Positions 1-7,652 are shown, counted from the first letter of the stretch. The stretch: DNA of 23,439 nt from Candidatus Helarchaeota archaeon (GCA_013375455.1 JABXJT010000075.1:1-23439), one strand, 5' to 3'. The notes: generated by a model from the sequence alone, not told the origin. A program made the numbers and translations.

Positions 1-1
1 G

Positions 2-496
2 TTTGCTGCAAAACGACTCTATAAAATGCCGGATATTGGATTCGCCTATTTGCCCATGCCTCAAATGATCCACATGGTCTCTTACATGGAACGGCAATTT
101 TTCATATTAAGACTTAATGGTTTGAACATGGAGCACAAATTCTTTACTTCCCGCATTGAGGCTTTCGCTCAAGGGTTCCTCAAAAATGAGCTCCCTGAAG
201 ATTGGGCGTCGCTGGTTCAACAACCATGGGAGGAAGAAGGGATTCCGTGGCCCATCCAAACAATCAACTGTAAACTGCCCAATTTCCGCAATGATAAGTT
301 ATTTAGGGGGTCAGAATTTGAATGGATCTACCCCCCAGGGAAATTCATCACGCTTGAGGATATTGACATAGCGCTTGAAGAAGCTCTTGATGGCATTTTC
401 TATGATATTGACCAATTTACTGAGGTTGGAAGTGTAAATGTCAAAGATCGCATAATTTCAACCGGAGTCGGCAGGGAGACCATCTTTCGCCAATAA
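2..496 (+). CDS. C-terminal part of an unrecognised protein, paralogue of the 5034-6227 gene; cut by the left edge
   Basis: I do not recognise this family. The reading frame is open to the left edge: the codons before the first Met at 26 read FAAKRLYK, which matches the paralogue, so this is the tail of a longer gene and not a 156-residue protein. It aligns with residues about 223-381 of the protein at 5034-6227: AKRLYKMPDIGFAYLPMPQ pairs with SKRLYGMKDLIFDYTPFPS, and the tail DRIISTGVGRE pairs with DRIISFGMGKE. Over the first 39 aligned residues I count 16 identities. There is no obvious membrane segment or metal motif. The gene lies upstream of an acyl-CoA synthetase in the same direction, as its paralogue lies downstream of an enoyl-CoA hydratase, so a role tied to acyl-CoA metabolism is a guess from context only. 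Confidence 0.8.
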   Translation, partial: FAAKRLYKMPDIGFAYLPMPQMIHMVSYMERQFFILRLNGLNMEHKFFTSRIEAFAQGFLKNELPEDWASLVQQPWEEEGIPWPIQTINCKLPNFRNDKLFRGSEFEWIYPPGKFITLEDIDIALEEALDGIFYDIDQFTEVGSVNVKDRIISTGVGRETIFRQ

Positions 497-534
497 AAGA
501 TACTATTCAAAACAATTCTAACAGAAAAAAAAAA

Positions 535-580
535 GGAAAGAATATGAAAGAAGTCTGGGAAAGAATATGAAAGCGTCTGG
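535..580 (+). repeat. Imperfect 22-24 bp tandem duplication containing a ribosome binding site and ATG
   Basis: Copy one (535-558) and copy two (558-580) share GGAAAGAATATGAAAG and end in GTCTGG; they differ only by AA against C before that end. Each copy has a GGAA-type ribosome binding site and an ATG (544 and 567). Removing the 22 bases 559-580 joins the first ATG in frame to the open frame that runs into the acyl-CoA synthetase at 674. Confidence 0.8.
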
Positions 581-673
581 ATCTATATCCCGAGTAAAAT
601 CGCGAAAGACCCAACTTTCCCATTTAATCATAGTGATAAAGTTTATGTAGAAATAAAGGAAGGGAAATTAATC
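544..673 (+). pseudogene. Frame-disrupted AbrB/SpoVT-like leader, in frame with the acyl-CoA synthetase
   Basis: The frame used by the synthetase is open from 548, and upstream of 674 encodes VWIYIPSKIAKDPTFPFN followed by SDKVYVEIKEGKLILSK. This pattern (I-x-IP-x-K, then DKV-x-V-x-I, then KLIL) resembles the small beta-rich AbrB/SpoVT fold. No ATG, GTG or TTG lies in that frame between the stop at 545-547 and the TTG at 674. The ATG at 544, preceded by AGGA, encodes only MKEVWERI before a stop at 568-570. Without the duplicated 22 bases it would read MKEVWIYIPSK and continue into the synthetase. I infer a disrupted N-terminal domain or small overlapping gene; a sequence or assembly error would look the same. 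Confidence 0.5.
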
Positions 674-2356
674 TTGAGTAAACGTGAAAATATATTTGAG
701 TTATTAGAATCGTTTGGATTGAGGAATGCCACTCTTCCATATGTATTGGAAAAGAAAGCAGAAGAAAACCAGGATAAAATATTTACCATTTTTAAAGATC
801 AAGAAATTTCTTATAAAGAAACCAATGAACGTGCGAATAGAATCGCGCATGGCCTCTTAAAATTGAATTTAGGACGCAAACCAAAAATTGCCATAATGTT
901 TCCAAACATTCCTGAATTCCTCGATTGCTGGTTTGGAATTGCCAAAATTGGGGGCGTAATCGTTCCCATTAATATCCATCTGAAAGGTGATATGCTACAG
1001 TACCTTTTGGATGATAGCGATTCGGAAAATCTTATTATAGATTATTCCTATCTCAAAGCCTTCGAAGCGATTAAAGAGAGAGTTCCTAAGATTAAAACTG
1101 TCATAGTCTTGAATGCACCGAAATCAGTCAATTTAGATTATGTTCTTTATGATGAAATCAATGATCCAACCACAGAGAATCCATCTATCAAAGTAAGAGA
1201 TTTTCAACCCATGGAAATCATGTATACGTCTGGAACTACTGGCCGTCCGAAAGGTGTTTTATATAGGCAATATTTTACTCTGGCTGGATTATTAGTTGGG
1301 AGTGAATTAATTGAGGGTGGGCTGAAAGAACTGGCAGGTGACCTGATTCTCTACTGTCCTTTACCTCTTTTTCACAGTTTTGCCCAATTCCTGGCCATTA
1401 TGCCCACCATGTTTTTGGGCGGGCGAGTGGTAATAGCGGATAAATTTCATGCTTCAACTTTCTGGGATGAAGTGAAACGATACAAAGCAACGATTATTTG
1501 CTATATAGGCGGAATTTTGCAGATTTTATTGAAACAACCAGTTAGGGATAGTGAACGGGCACATAATGCACGCATTGCCTTCGGCGGCGGTTGTCCGCGG
1601 AATATTTGGGAAGTATTCGAGGAACGATTTAATGTCAAAATTTACGAGGGTTGGTCGTTATCAGAAGGGGTAGGCTTTACTATAAATAAAGAAGGGACGG
1701 ATGGTGGGAAAATAGGGTCAATTGGGAAATCACTTGAAGGATTCAATTTAAAAATCGTTGATGAAGACGGAAAAGAACTACCTCCTGCAGAAGATCCTCA
1801 TAATCCAAAGCCAGAGAACATTGGTGAGATTCTTGCAAAGAGTTCACTGCCGATCGGCCTCGAATATTATAAAAAGACGGATATCGTGAAGAAGAAAACG
1901 GAAGCAGATGGATATGTTCATACCGGGGATTTGGGCTATAAAGATAAAGAGGGTTACGTTTACTTTTCTAGCCGAAAAAAGGATATGATTCGCCGGAGAG
2001 GTGAAAACATATCCGCAAAAGAGGTAGAGCGAGTTTCGAATCAGCATCCGTCCATTTTGCAATCAGCCGCATTTGCGGTCCCCTCTGATATCACAGGTGA
2101 TGAGGAAGTGAAGTTAGTGGTGGTTATGAAGGAAGGTGAGGAGCTAACCCCAGTTGAACTCTTAAACTTTATGAAGGAGCGAACCGCCTATTTTATGCTC
2201 CCTCGCTATGTTGAATTCAAAACTGAAGAGGAATTCGCTAATTATAAAACCGCAACTGAACGCATTCAGAAGTATAAATTCAAAGATGAATTTTATCATG
2301 AAGTAATTAAGAAAAAAACGTGGGATGGGAAAAAAGAAGGATATAAATTCAAATGA
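674..2356 (+). CDS. AMP-forming acyl-CoA synthetase (fatty-acid/carnitine-CoA ligase type)
   Basis: This enzyme would activate a carboxylic acid to its acyl-CoA through an acyl-AMP, the entry step of the gene cluster. The 560 residues are normal for the ANL superfamily. The P-loop YTSGTTGRPKG is at 184-194, the aromatic/acid motif GWSLSEG near 331, and HTGD at 416-419, followed by the hinge and RRRGENISAKEVE. At the C-terminus the usual PKTxxGK motif reads YKTATERIQK, with Arg530 where the catalytic lysine is normally found. The start is a TTG at 674 with GGAAGGG about ten bases before it; the frame is open further upstream (see the disrupted leader), so the true or ancestral start may differ. 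The next gene follows after 15 bases, so they are probably co-transcribed. The substrate cannot be read from sequence; medium or long chain, or an aryl/branched acid, are all possible. Confidence 0.9.
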   Translation: MSKRENIFELLESFGLRNATLPYVLEKKAEENQDKIFTIFKDQEISYKETNERANRIAHGLLKLNLGRKPKIAIMFPNIPEFLDCWFGIAKIGGVIVPINIHLKGDMLQYLLDDSDSENLIIDYSYLKAFEAIKERVPKIKTVIVLNAPKSVNLDYVLYDEINDPTTENPSIKVRDFQPMEIMYTSGTTGRPKGVLYRQYFTLAGLLVGSELIEGGLKELAGDLILYCPLPLFHSFAQFLAIMPTMFLGGRVVIADKFHASTFWDEVKRYKATIICYIGGILQILLKQPVRDSERAHNARIAFGGGCPRNIWEVFEERFNVKIYEGWSLSEGVGFTINKEGTDGGKIGSIGKSLEGFNLKIVDEDGKELPPAEDPHNPKPENIGEILAKSSLPIGLEYYKKTDIVKKKTEADGYVHTGDLGYKDKEGYVYFSSRKKDMIRRRGENISAKEVERVSNQHPSILQSAAFAVPSDITGDEEVKLVVVMKEGEELTPVELLNFMKERTAYFMLPRYVEFKTEEEFANYKTATERIQKYKFKDEFYHEVIKKKTWDGKKEGYKFK

Positions 2357-2371
2357 GAGGTCATAATCGAG

Positions 2372-3394
2372 ATGATTAAAACTCAATTGACCGAAATGAT
2401 TGGAATTGATCACCCAATAATCCAAGGAGGTATGGGTCCCTTCGACACCACTCGCCTAGCAGTTGCAGTGTCAGAAGCGGGCGCGTTGGGGGTCATTTCC
2501 ACCACGGGAATCCTTACTGGTCTGGGGAAAATGGAAGATTATGGAGTAAAGAAACGTGGGTCTAATAAGGATATGATAAAAGAGGCAATTAAATTTGTGA
2601 ATGCCCGGACCGATAAACCGTTTGGTGTAAACCTTCCCGTTCCAACCGTGGCTGTAGTGATGGGCGTCCTCACTCCCATCTTTAAAGGTATTTTTGAACT
2701 TCGTGAGGAAGACCCAGAAATTCGAGAGAAGCTCCGAGTTATTATAACCTCTGCCGGTGACCCCAAACCCCACGTGAAGCGGATTCAAAAACGTGCCCCT
2801 GATGTTACACACATTCATGTTGTCCCAGCAATTTCTTATGCGAAGCATACCGAAGAATGTGGGGTTGATGTCATAGTCGCATCTGGGCACGAGGGTGGTG
2901 GTCACATCAACCCCCGCGCTGTTCATTCAATAGTGCTTCTTCCAGCAGTTTTAGAAAATGTAAAAACGCCCGTGGTCGCTGCGGGTGGGTTTGGAGATGG
3001 GCTAGGACTGGCGATTGCCTTGAAGTTCGGGGCTATTGGCATTCAAATGGGGACACGATTCATTGCCACAAAAGAATCCGATTTTGTTCAGGGCGCAAAA
3101 GACGTGATCGTCAAGGCAGGAGACCAGGATACAGTTGTAACGCAAGGTCTAATCGGTCATATGCGGTACTGGCGGAATTATGTGAGCCTTGAACTGCAAG
3201 AAAAGGTAAATAGTAAATTATCAGAAGATGAAATAATGCGGTTCGAGGGGACTCATTTTCTCCGAATGAAAGATGGGGATGTGGAAAATGGATTACTTCC
3301 CATGGGTGAAATTGCTGGGCGAATTGATGATATTCCTACTTGTAAAGAACTTATTGATAGGATAATTAAAGATGCAGAAAAAATTCTCGATTGA
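2372..3394 (+). CDS. FMN-dependent TIM-barrel protein, nitronate monooxygenase / enoyl-reductase (FabK) family
   Basis: A flavoprotein of the 2-nitropropane dioxygenase/FabK superfamily, 340 residues. HPIIQGGMG near residue 14 is the usual N-terminal motif. SGHEGGGH puts the family's active-site histidine at 178, and AAGGFGDG (203-210) followed by GIQMGTRF forms the FMN phosphate site. Members either oxidise nitronates or reduce enoyl-thioesters. Its place between an acyl-CoA synthetase and the SDR and enoyl-CoA hydratase genes favours an enoyl-thioester redox role, but that is inference. GAGG ahead of the ATG supports the start. The gene begins 15 bases after the synthetase and ends 22 bases before the SDR, as expected in an operon. 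Confidence 0.85.
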   Translation: MIKTQLTEMIGIDHPIIQGGMGPFDTTRLAVAVSEAGALGVISTTGILTGLGKMEDYGVKKRGSNKDMIKEAIKFVNARTDKPFGVNLPVPTVAVVMGVLTPIFKGIFELREEDPEIREKLRVIITSAGDPKPHVKRIQKRAPDVTHIHVVPAISYAKHTEECGVDVIVASGHEGGGHINPRAVHSIVLLPAVLENVKTPVVAAGGFGDGLGLAIALKFGAIGIQMGTRFIATKESDFVQGAKDVIVKAGDQDTVVTQGLIGHMRYWRNYVSLELQEKVNSKLSEDEIMRFEGTHFLRMKDGDVENGLLPMGEIAGRIDDIPTCKELIDRIIKDAEKILD

Positions 3395-3416
3395 AAATAT
3401 ATGAAGGTGAAAATAA

Positions 3417-4166
3417 ATGAAAGGAAAAGTCGTTTTCATAACGGGTGCGGGCTCTGGAATCGGGAAGCAGACGGCTTTAGATTCCGTAGAGCAGGGCGCA
3501 ATTCCCGTAATAGTTGATATAGATGGAGAGAAAGTAAATAAAGTAGTAGACGAAATTAAAAGTAAAGGTGGAGATGCATATCCGTTAAATCTGGATATTA
3601 CGGATTTTGAAGCAGTTAAAGCAGCAGTCAAGGAACTTATTGAGAAATATGGAAAAATAGATGTTCTAGTAAATAATGCAGGGGTGCAATCGAATCCAGG
3701 CGACTTCATTCGATCCCGAAAGAAGAATTGGGACCATGAAATTGCAGTCAATATTTATGGTGTCTTGAATTGTACTCACGCGATTGCAAAACAAATGAAG
3801 AAACAGAAAAGTGGACGCATTATTTCCATCGGTTCAGATGCCGGTAAAGTAGGGGAACCTTTGATCGCTGTTTATTCCGGGACTAAAGGCTTTATTTTTG
3901 CTTTTACTAAAGGATTAGCCAAAGAACTTGGGAAATTTGGGATAACCGTAAATGCTATTGCCCCAGGAACTACGAGAACTCCCTTGACGGAACCGCTGTT
4001 CCAAGCAGCACCAGAAATTATCGAGAAAATGGTCAAGCGTTACCCTATGCGCCGCTTAGGAGAACCCAAGGACATCAGTAATGCAATTCTGTTCCTTGCT
4101 AAGGACGAATCGAGTTGGATTACCGGACAGATCCTAAGTGTTAGCGGCGGATATTCAATGATTTGA
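3417..4166 (+). CDS. Short-chain dehydrogenase/reductase, 3-oxoacyl / 3-hydroxyacyl-CoA type
   Basis: A classical SDR of 249 residues. TGAGSGIG at 9-16 binds the cofactor; Asp34 at the end of the second strand suggests NAD(H) over NADP(H). NNAG is at 86-89, and Ser140, Tyr153 and Lys157 (YSGTK) form the catalytic set. The C-terminus ends ITGQILSVSGGYSM, typical of FabG-like enzymes. In this cluster the likely reaction is interconversion of a 3-hydroxyacyl-CoA and a 3-oxoacyl-CoA, between the hydratase and thiolase steps. GGTGAAAATAA precedes the ATG. The enoyl-CoA hydratase starts 10 bases after the stop. Exact chain length and direction cannot be told. Confidence 0.9.
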   Translation: MKGKVVFITGAGSGIGKQTALDSVEQGAIPVIVDIDGEKVNKVVDEIKSKGGDAYPLNLDITDFEAVKAAVKELIEKYGKIDVLVNNAGVQSNPGDFIRSRKKNWDHEIAVNIYGVLNCTHAIAKQMKKQKSGRIISIGSDAGKVGEPLIAVYSGTKGFIFAFTKGLAKELGKFGITVNAIAPGTTRTPLTEPLFQAAPEIIEKMVKRYPMRRLGEPKDISNAILFLAKDESSWITGQILSVSGGYSMI

Positions 4167-4175
4167 GGGATTTAT

Positions 4176-5015
4176 ATGAAATTAAAAGATATGGAATTTA
4201 AGACAATTTTAGTAGATCGAAATGAAGAAGACAAAATTACGACAATCACCTTGAACCGAGCCAGAAAGAAAAACACATTAACTGTTCGCCTACTTAAAGA
4301 GATTGCCGAGGCCCTTAGTCTTTTAAAAAATGATCGTAAAACTCGAGTGGTTGTTTTTCAGGGAGCAAAATTGAAAGATCCCCCTGAGGGCAAGTTACCT
4401 GCGTTTTCTGCTGGCGCTGATCTCACCTCTGGCTTGAAAGGTATCGATATTACAAGTCCTCAAGAAATGACATCCGCTTTTTTAGAAATCCATAAGTGTT
4501 TCGATGAAATTGAAGACTTTCCGAAAGTTACAATTGCTGCTATAGATGGATATGCCGCCGGCGGTGGATGTGAGTTTATCTGTTGCGTAGATCTTCGCAT
4601 AGCCACGAAAAGATCCATATTTGCATCGCCCGAACTGAAATTAGGCGCCATCCCTGCAGGTGGTGGCACTCAAAGATTAATGCGTTTAATAGGTATGTCG
4701 CGTGCCAAACAAATGATTTTTATCGGTGAATACATCTCTGCAGAAAAAGCCTATGAATTTGGCTTGGTGAATTATCTCGTTGATCTCTCAGAATTCTATC
4801 AGAAAACGCAAGAATTAGCTTTAACAATTGCGAAAGGTCCCACGATCCATCAGAAATTAACAAAGGCTGCAATGAATCTTGGAATTCAGGCCCCCTTAAA
4901 AGTCGGCTTAGCACTTGAAAGGGATGCCTTAGGTTTAATTGTACAAACAAAAGATGCCCTGGAAGGGCTCACAGCCTTCATGGAACGGCGAGAACCAAAA
5001 TTTAAAGGAAAATAA
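4176..5015 (+). CDS. Enoyl-CoA hydratase / isomerase (crotonase family)
   Basis: This crotonase-fold enzyme of 279 residues would add water to a trans-2-enoyl-CoA. The first oxyanion-hole segment is AFSAGADLTSG (about 76-86), and the second is DGYAAGGGCEF. Both catalytic glutamates of true hydratases are present: Glu133 in GGGCEF and Glu153 in SPELKLG, followed by IPAGGGTQRL. It has an insertion near residues 64-75 rich in Lys and Pro. GAGGGATTT precedes the ATG. It is packed between the SDR (10 bases) and the unknown 397-residue gene (18 bases), so it very likely works with the SDR on the same intermediate. Retention of both glutamates argues against a pure isomerase or a decarboxylase. Confidence 0.92.
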   Translation: MKLKDMEFKTILVDRNEEDKITTITLNRARKKNTLTVRLLKEIAEALSLLKNDRKTRVVVFQGAKLKDPPEGKLPAFSAGADLTSGLKGIDITSPQEMTSAFLEIHKCFDEIEDFPKVTIAAIDGYAAGGGCEFICCVDLRIATKRSIFASPELKLGAIPAGGGTQRLMRLIGMSRAKQMIFIGEYISAEKAYEFGLVNYLVDLSEFYQKTQELALTIAKGPTIHQKLTKAAMNLGIQAPLKVGLALERDALGLIVQTKDALEGLTAFMERREPKFKGK

Positions 5016-5033
5016 TCTGAAAGGATAAGAGTT

Positions 5034-6227
5034 ATGCCATTTACCTATGGAGATATACCGGATTCAGAGGTTAAATCCTATATTCCCATAATGACTAATA
5101 TCTGGAAAATATTTAAAGAGCTGGGTTGGAAGTATCTCTTCGATACCTTCAAAGAAATTTCTCTAAATGTCTATAAATTAGCGTTTGAAAGGCTTAAGAG
5201 CACGGTAGATACCGCGAAACTGATCATGGCGGAGAAGATGGATGGGACGAAGGTCGTGAATTACTCCCTTTCCCCACCTTTCTATACAATCCGAAATGAC
5301 ATGCAATCAGGTTCAATGAAATTGGTCTATGGAGAAAGCGTGGATAGTACTTTTATTGTGTGCAACAACTTTACCGAGAAACCAGAAATCGGATTACTCA
5401 TGAACTGCCATCTCGAGGATGGCTGGCCCGTAGATTGGTGGACTGTAGCAGGAGATGATGAGTTACTTGACCGACGCCATCTCAAATTAGGCATAAAATT
5501 GCGTGATTTGCCTGCAAAAGGTAACATGAGTTTTGTTGGCTGGAAGGCACGCCAAATCCTTCAAGACATACGAAATGAACGATCCCCCCATTGGGCTGAC
5601 TCCCCCTATTTCACGGGGCCAAATCGAATGGCTGGCGCGTTAAATTGCTTATTAGAAACTTCCAACTACGAGTTATTTTTTCATTTATACAACGCCTATA
5701 ACTCAAAACGCCTTTACGGAATGAAGGATCTCATCTTCGACTACACGCCCTTTCCGTCACTTTTGAAGACCGCCACATTTATGGACCAGCCTAATTTTGT
5801 GCTCCGCACTGTTGGTTTGACAACTGGTCTTTTTTGGTCGGTTCAAGGGTTCCACGAGAGTAACATTAACTATTTTACAGAGAATTTTGCTGAACTTTGG
5901 GAAGTCGCGATGAAGAGAAGGTGGGAGAAAGACGGAATTCCAATTCCACAGACGACCTTAGATTGGCGATATCCCTATATGAAGGAGAAACAAGATTTTG
6001 TCAAAAAATTAACCCGCGTTTCAAAGAAAGATGCATATCTCACTATTGATCAATTAGGAATCGATCTTGAAGATGCCTATAAGGGCGTTTTTCTCGATTA
6101 CACATATGAGGACCCGCCTGAGACACTCTCTCATGATCGTATTATCTCTTTCGGAATGGGAAAAGAGGCAAAAATTCTTAAAACTGAGATTGAAACCGTA
6201 AATAGAGATTTTCTTAGCCTACCTTGA
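5034..6227 (+). CDS. Unrecognised 397-residue soluble protein, paralogue of the left-edge gene
   Basis: I do not recognise a family or a catalytic motif. The N-terminal 70 residues look helical (SYIPIMTNIWKIFKELGWKY and onward). The middle is rich in Trp and in acidic residues (HLEDGWPVDWWTVAGDDELL around 123-142) and could be a mixed alpha/beta fold. There is no signal peptide or clear membrane span. Residues about 223-381 match the partial gene at 2-496 along their whole length, including the invariant-looking KRLYxM and DRIISxGxGxE. AAAGGAT ahead of the ATG supports the start. It lies 18 bases after an enoyl-CoA hydratase. Two copies flanking the ligase-reductase-SDR-hydratase block suggest an accessory or enzymatic part of that pathway, which is inference. 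Confidence 0.8.
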   Translation: MPFTYGDIPDSEVKSYIPIMTNIWKIFKELGWKYLFDTFKEISLNVYKLAFERLKSTVDTAKLIMAEKMDGTKVVNYSLSPPFYTIRNDMQSGSMKLVYGESVDSTFIVCNNFTEKPEIGLLMNCHLEDGWPVDWWTVAGDDELLDRRHLKLGIKLRDLPAKGNMSFVGWKARQILQDIRNERSPHWADSPYFTGPNRMAGALNCLLETSNYELFFHLYNAYNSKRLYGMKDLIFDYTPFPSLLKTATFMDQPNFVLRTVGLTTGLFWSVQGFHESNINYFTENFAELWEVAMKRRWEKDGIPIPQTTLDWRYPYMKEKQDFVKKLTRVSKKDAYLTIDQLGIDLEDAYKGVFLDYTYEDPPETLSHDRIISFGMGKEAKILKTEIETVNRDFLSLP

Positions 6228-6292
6228 TGAAGTTATTTATGAAAGGCAGTTTTGCCTAAAATAGTTACACACACAAATAGAGGATACATCTC

Positions 6293-7087
6293 ATGGCAAT
6301 GGAATTTGAAAAAATTAACTGGGAAAAAGTCAAGTCTGCTCCCTCCAAAGGATATAAAATCCAAGGTCATGAACTCTTAGCCTTGAACGATAAAATAAAA
6401 GAATTCAATACTCTTTATGATGAAACATTAGCAAAGATAGATGCGCTAGAGGCAAAAATAGCAGCGTTAGAATCCGAAAATAAAGACAAAAGTAATCAAG
6501 TTGCCGTCTCCCAAGTTAAAATCACAAAATTAAATGAATTAGTATCATCCATGGAAAATGTAGTTTCAACGAAGGATGAATCTATGGGCGCTACAATGAG
6601 GATTCATGCTTCTTTCATGAAAGAGATTGAAAAATTGAGTGAAGAGATCGCAATTAAGGATAGAGAAATTGCGGAATTCCAAGATAAAGTTACTGATTTA
6701 CAAGTTAAATCAAAAAATAAGACTTCTGAATTAGAGACTCAAATTTCAGACGGTGAAACTGAGCTTAATAAAGTTAAAAATCAAATTGGCGAGTTCCAAG
6801 AGGAAATTAAAATAAAAGAAGACGATCTTGCTAAAAAAGATGAAACAATTAAAAGTTTAAATATTAAGATTCTTGCATTAAACGCTAAAATGCAGGAATT
6901 AAAAGACCAAATCCCTAAAAAACCCGTGTTTGAGAAAGCAGAAAAAGTAGTTAAAGGAACTCCATGCCCTAATTGTGGTTCTATGACCTATGAGGAATAC
7001 AAAATCGTAGAAGGAAAAAAACAGCTGATTAGAAAATATTGTCCCAATCCTAACTGTGGTTGGTACATGCGGAGGCCACGAGAGTAG
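6293..7087 (+). CDS. Coiled-coil protein with a C-terminal zinc ribbon, function unknown
   Basis: The 264 residues fall into two parts. Residues about 25-205 are a long heptad-rich coiled coil, full of Lys, Glu, Leu and Ile with almost no aromatic residues or Pro. Residues 225-255 form a probable zinc ribbon: CPNC at 225-228 and CPNPNC at 250-255, joined by a short beta-hairpin-like linker, and the protein ends CGWYMRRPRE. There is no signal peptide or membrane helix. A second Met lies two codons after the first (MAM), so the start could be 6299; AGAGGAT upstream fits either. It sits between the unknown 397-residue gene and the DUF35/thiolase pair. A scaffold or adaptor is possible, but nothing in the sequence gives a function. 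Confidence 0.8.
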   Translation: MAMEFEKINWEKVKSAPSKGYKIQGHELLALNDKIKEFNTLYDETLAKIDALEAKIAALESENKDKSNQVAVSQVKITKLNELVSSMENVVSTKDESMGATMRIHASFMKEIEKLSEEIAIKDREIAEFQDKVTDLQVKSKNKTSELETQISDGETELNKVKNQIGEFQEEIKIKEDDLAKKDETIKSLNIKILALNAKMQELKDQIPKKPVFEKAEKVVKGTPCPNCGSMTYEEYKIVEGKKQLIRKYCPNPNCGWYMRRPRE

Positions 7088-7187
7088 TTGCCAAAGTCAA
7101 AAATGAAAATATAAAATTACCTAATGCGCGTATCGACCGGGTTGAGCAAGGTGAAGAACCCGAAAATTTTTCATTGGAGATGGAGAA

Positions 7188-7652
7188 ATGAGTTTGTTCA
7201 TGAAAACCGAACAAGGAAAACAATTAAGAGTGACAAAATGTCAAAAGTGCGGAAGGATTTATTTTCCAGTCCGGCACAATTGCCCGGATTGTTTAGAAAG
7301 CGTAGTGGAAGAGATCCCCTTAAGCAAGCGGGGTAAACTCTTTACCTACTCCATTACGTACATGAAACCGCTCGTGAAAGGCGTTGTAAGTCCTCCATAC
7401 GCAAATGGAATCATCGAATTTCCAGAGGGGCTCAAGATGTTCGCAATTCTTAGAGACGTCGAACCCACGGATGATGAATCGATGCGGAAAAGAATTGGCA
7501 CGGAATTTGAAATCGTGAGCGAGGCGAACACCTGCACAAAATGTAAAAACCGGTATTTCCCAGCAGTAACTGAGTGTCCAAAATGCGGTTCTGAAGGAGA
7601 ATTAATAGAAATTAAAAATAATTATTTTGTCTTTAAACCCGTAAAAAACTAA
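7188..7652 (+). CDS. DUF35 (OB-fold with zinc ribbon) acyl-CoA-associated protein with a second, C-terminal zinc ribbon
   Basis: A 154-residue protein of the DUF35 type, which in archaea binds thiolase and HMG-CoA synthase and helps channel the acyl-CoA intermediate. The N-terminal rubredoxin-like ribbon has Cys18, Cys21, Cys32 and Cys35 (CQKCGRIYFPVRHNCPDC); the OB-fold follows at about 45-112 (FTYSITY, PYANGIIEF, MFAILRD, GTEFEIV). Unusually, a second ribbon of the same spacing follows: Cys116, Cys119, Cys130, Cys133 (CTKCKNRYFPAVTECPKC). GGAG at 7176-7179, eight bases before the ATG, sets the start. The thiolase begins 12 bases after the stop, which fits a complex of the two products. Confidence 0.88.
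   Translation: MSLFMKTEQGKQLRVTKCQKCGRIYFPVRHNCPDCLESVVEEIPLSKRGKLFTYSITYMKPLVKGVVSPPYANGIIEFPEGLKMFAILRDVEPTDDESMRKRIGTEFEIVSEANTCTKCKNRYFPAVTECPKCGSEGELIEIKNNYFVFKPVKN

Noticed and set aside
2471..2926. Long minus-strand open frame opposite the FMN reductase gene
   Set aside because: It is a shadow of a gene with clear family motifs, and the translated sequence shows no recognisable domain.
6244..6257. Short hairpin AGGCA-GTTT-TGCCT between the 397-residue gene and the coiled-coil gene
   Set aside because: A five-base-pair stem is too short to call, and no T-run follows it.
7060..7191. Protein-like open frame (… ARIDRVEQGEEPENFSLEMEK) ending in an ATGA overlap with the DUF35 start
   Set aside because: It has no credible start or ribosome binding site; the only upstream start is a TTG inside the coiled-coil gene. 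The sequence may be a remnant of a lost gene, but I cannot support it as a gene.
7124..7336. Alternative 70-residue frame over the DUF35 start
   Set aside because: It overlaps the DUF35 protein, which has clear zinc-ribbon motifs and a good ribosome binding site; the alternative product is not protein-like.
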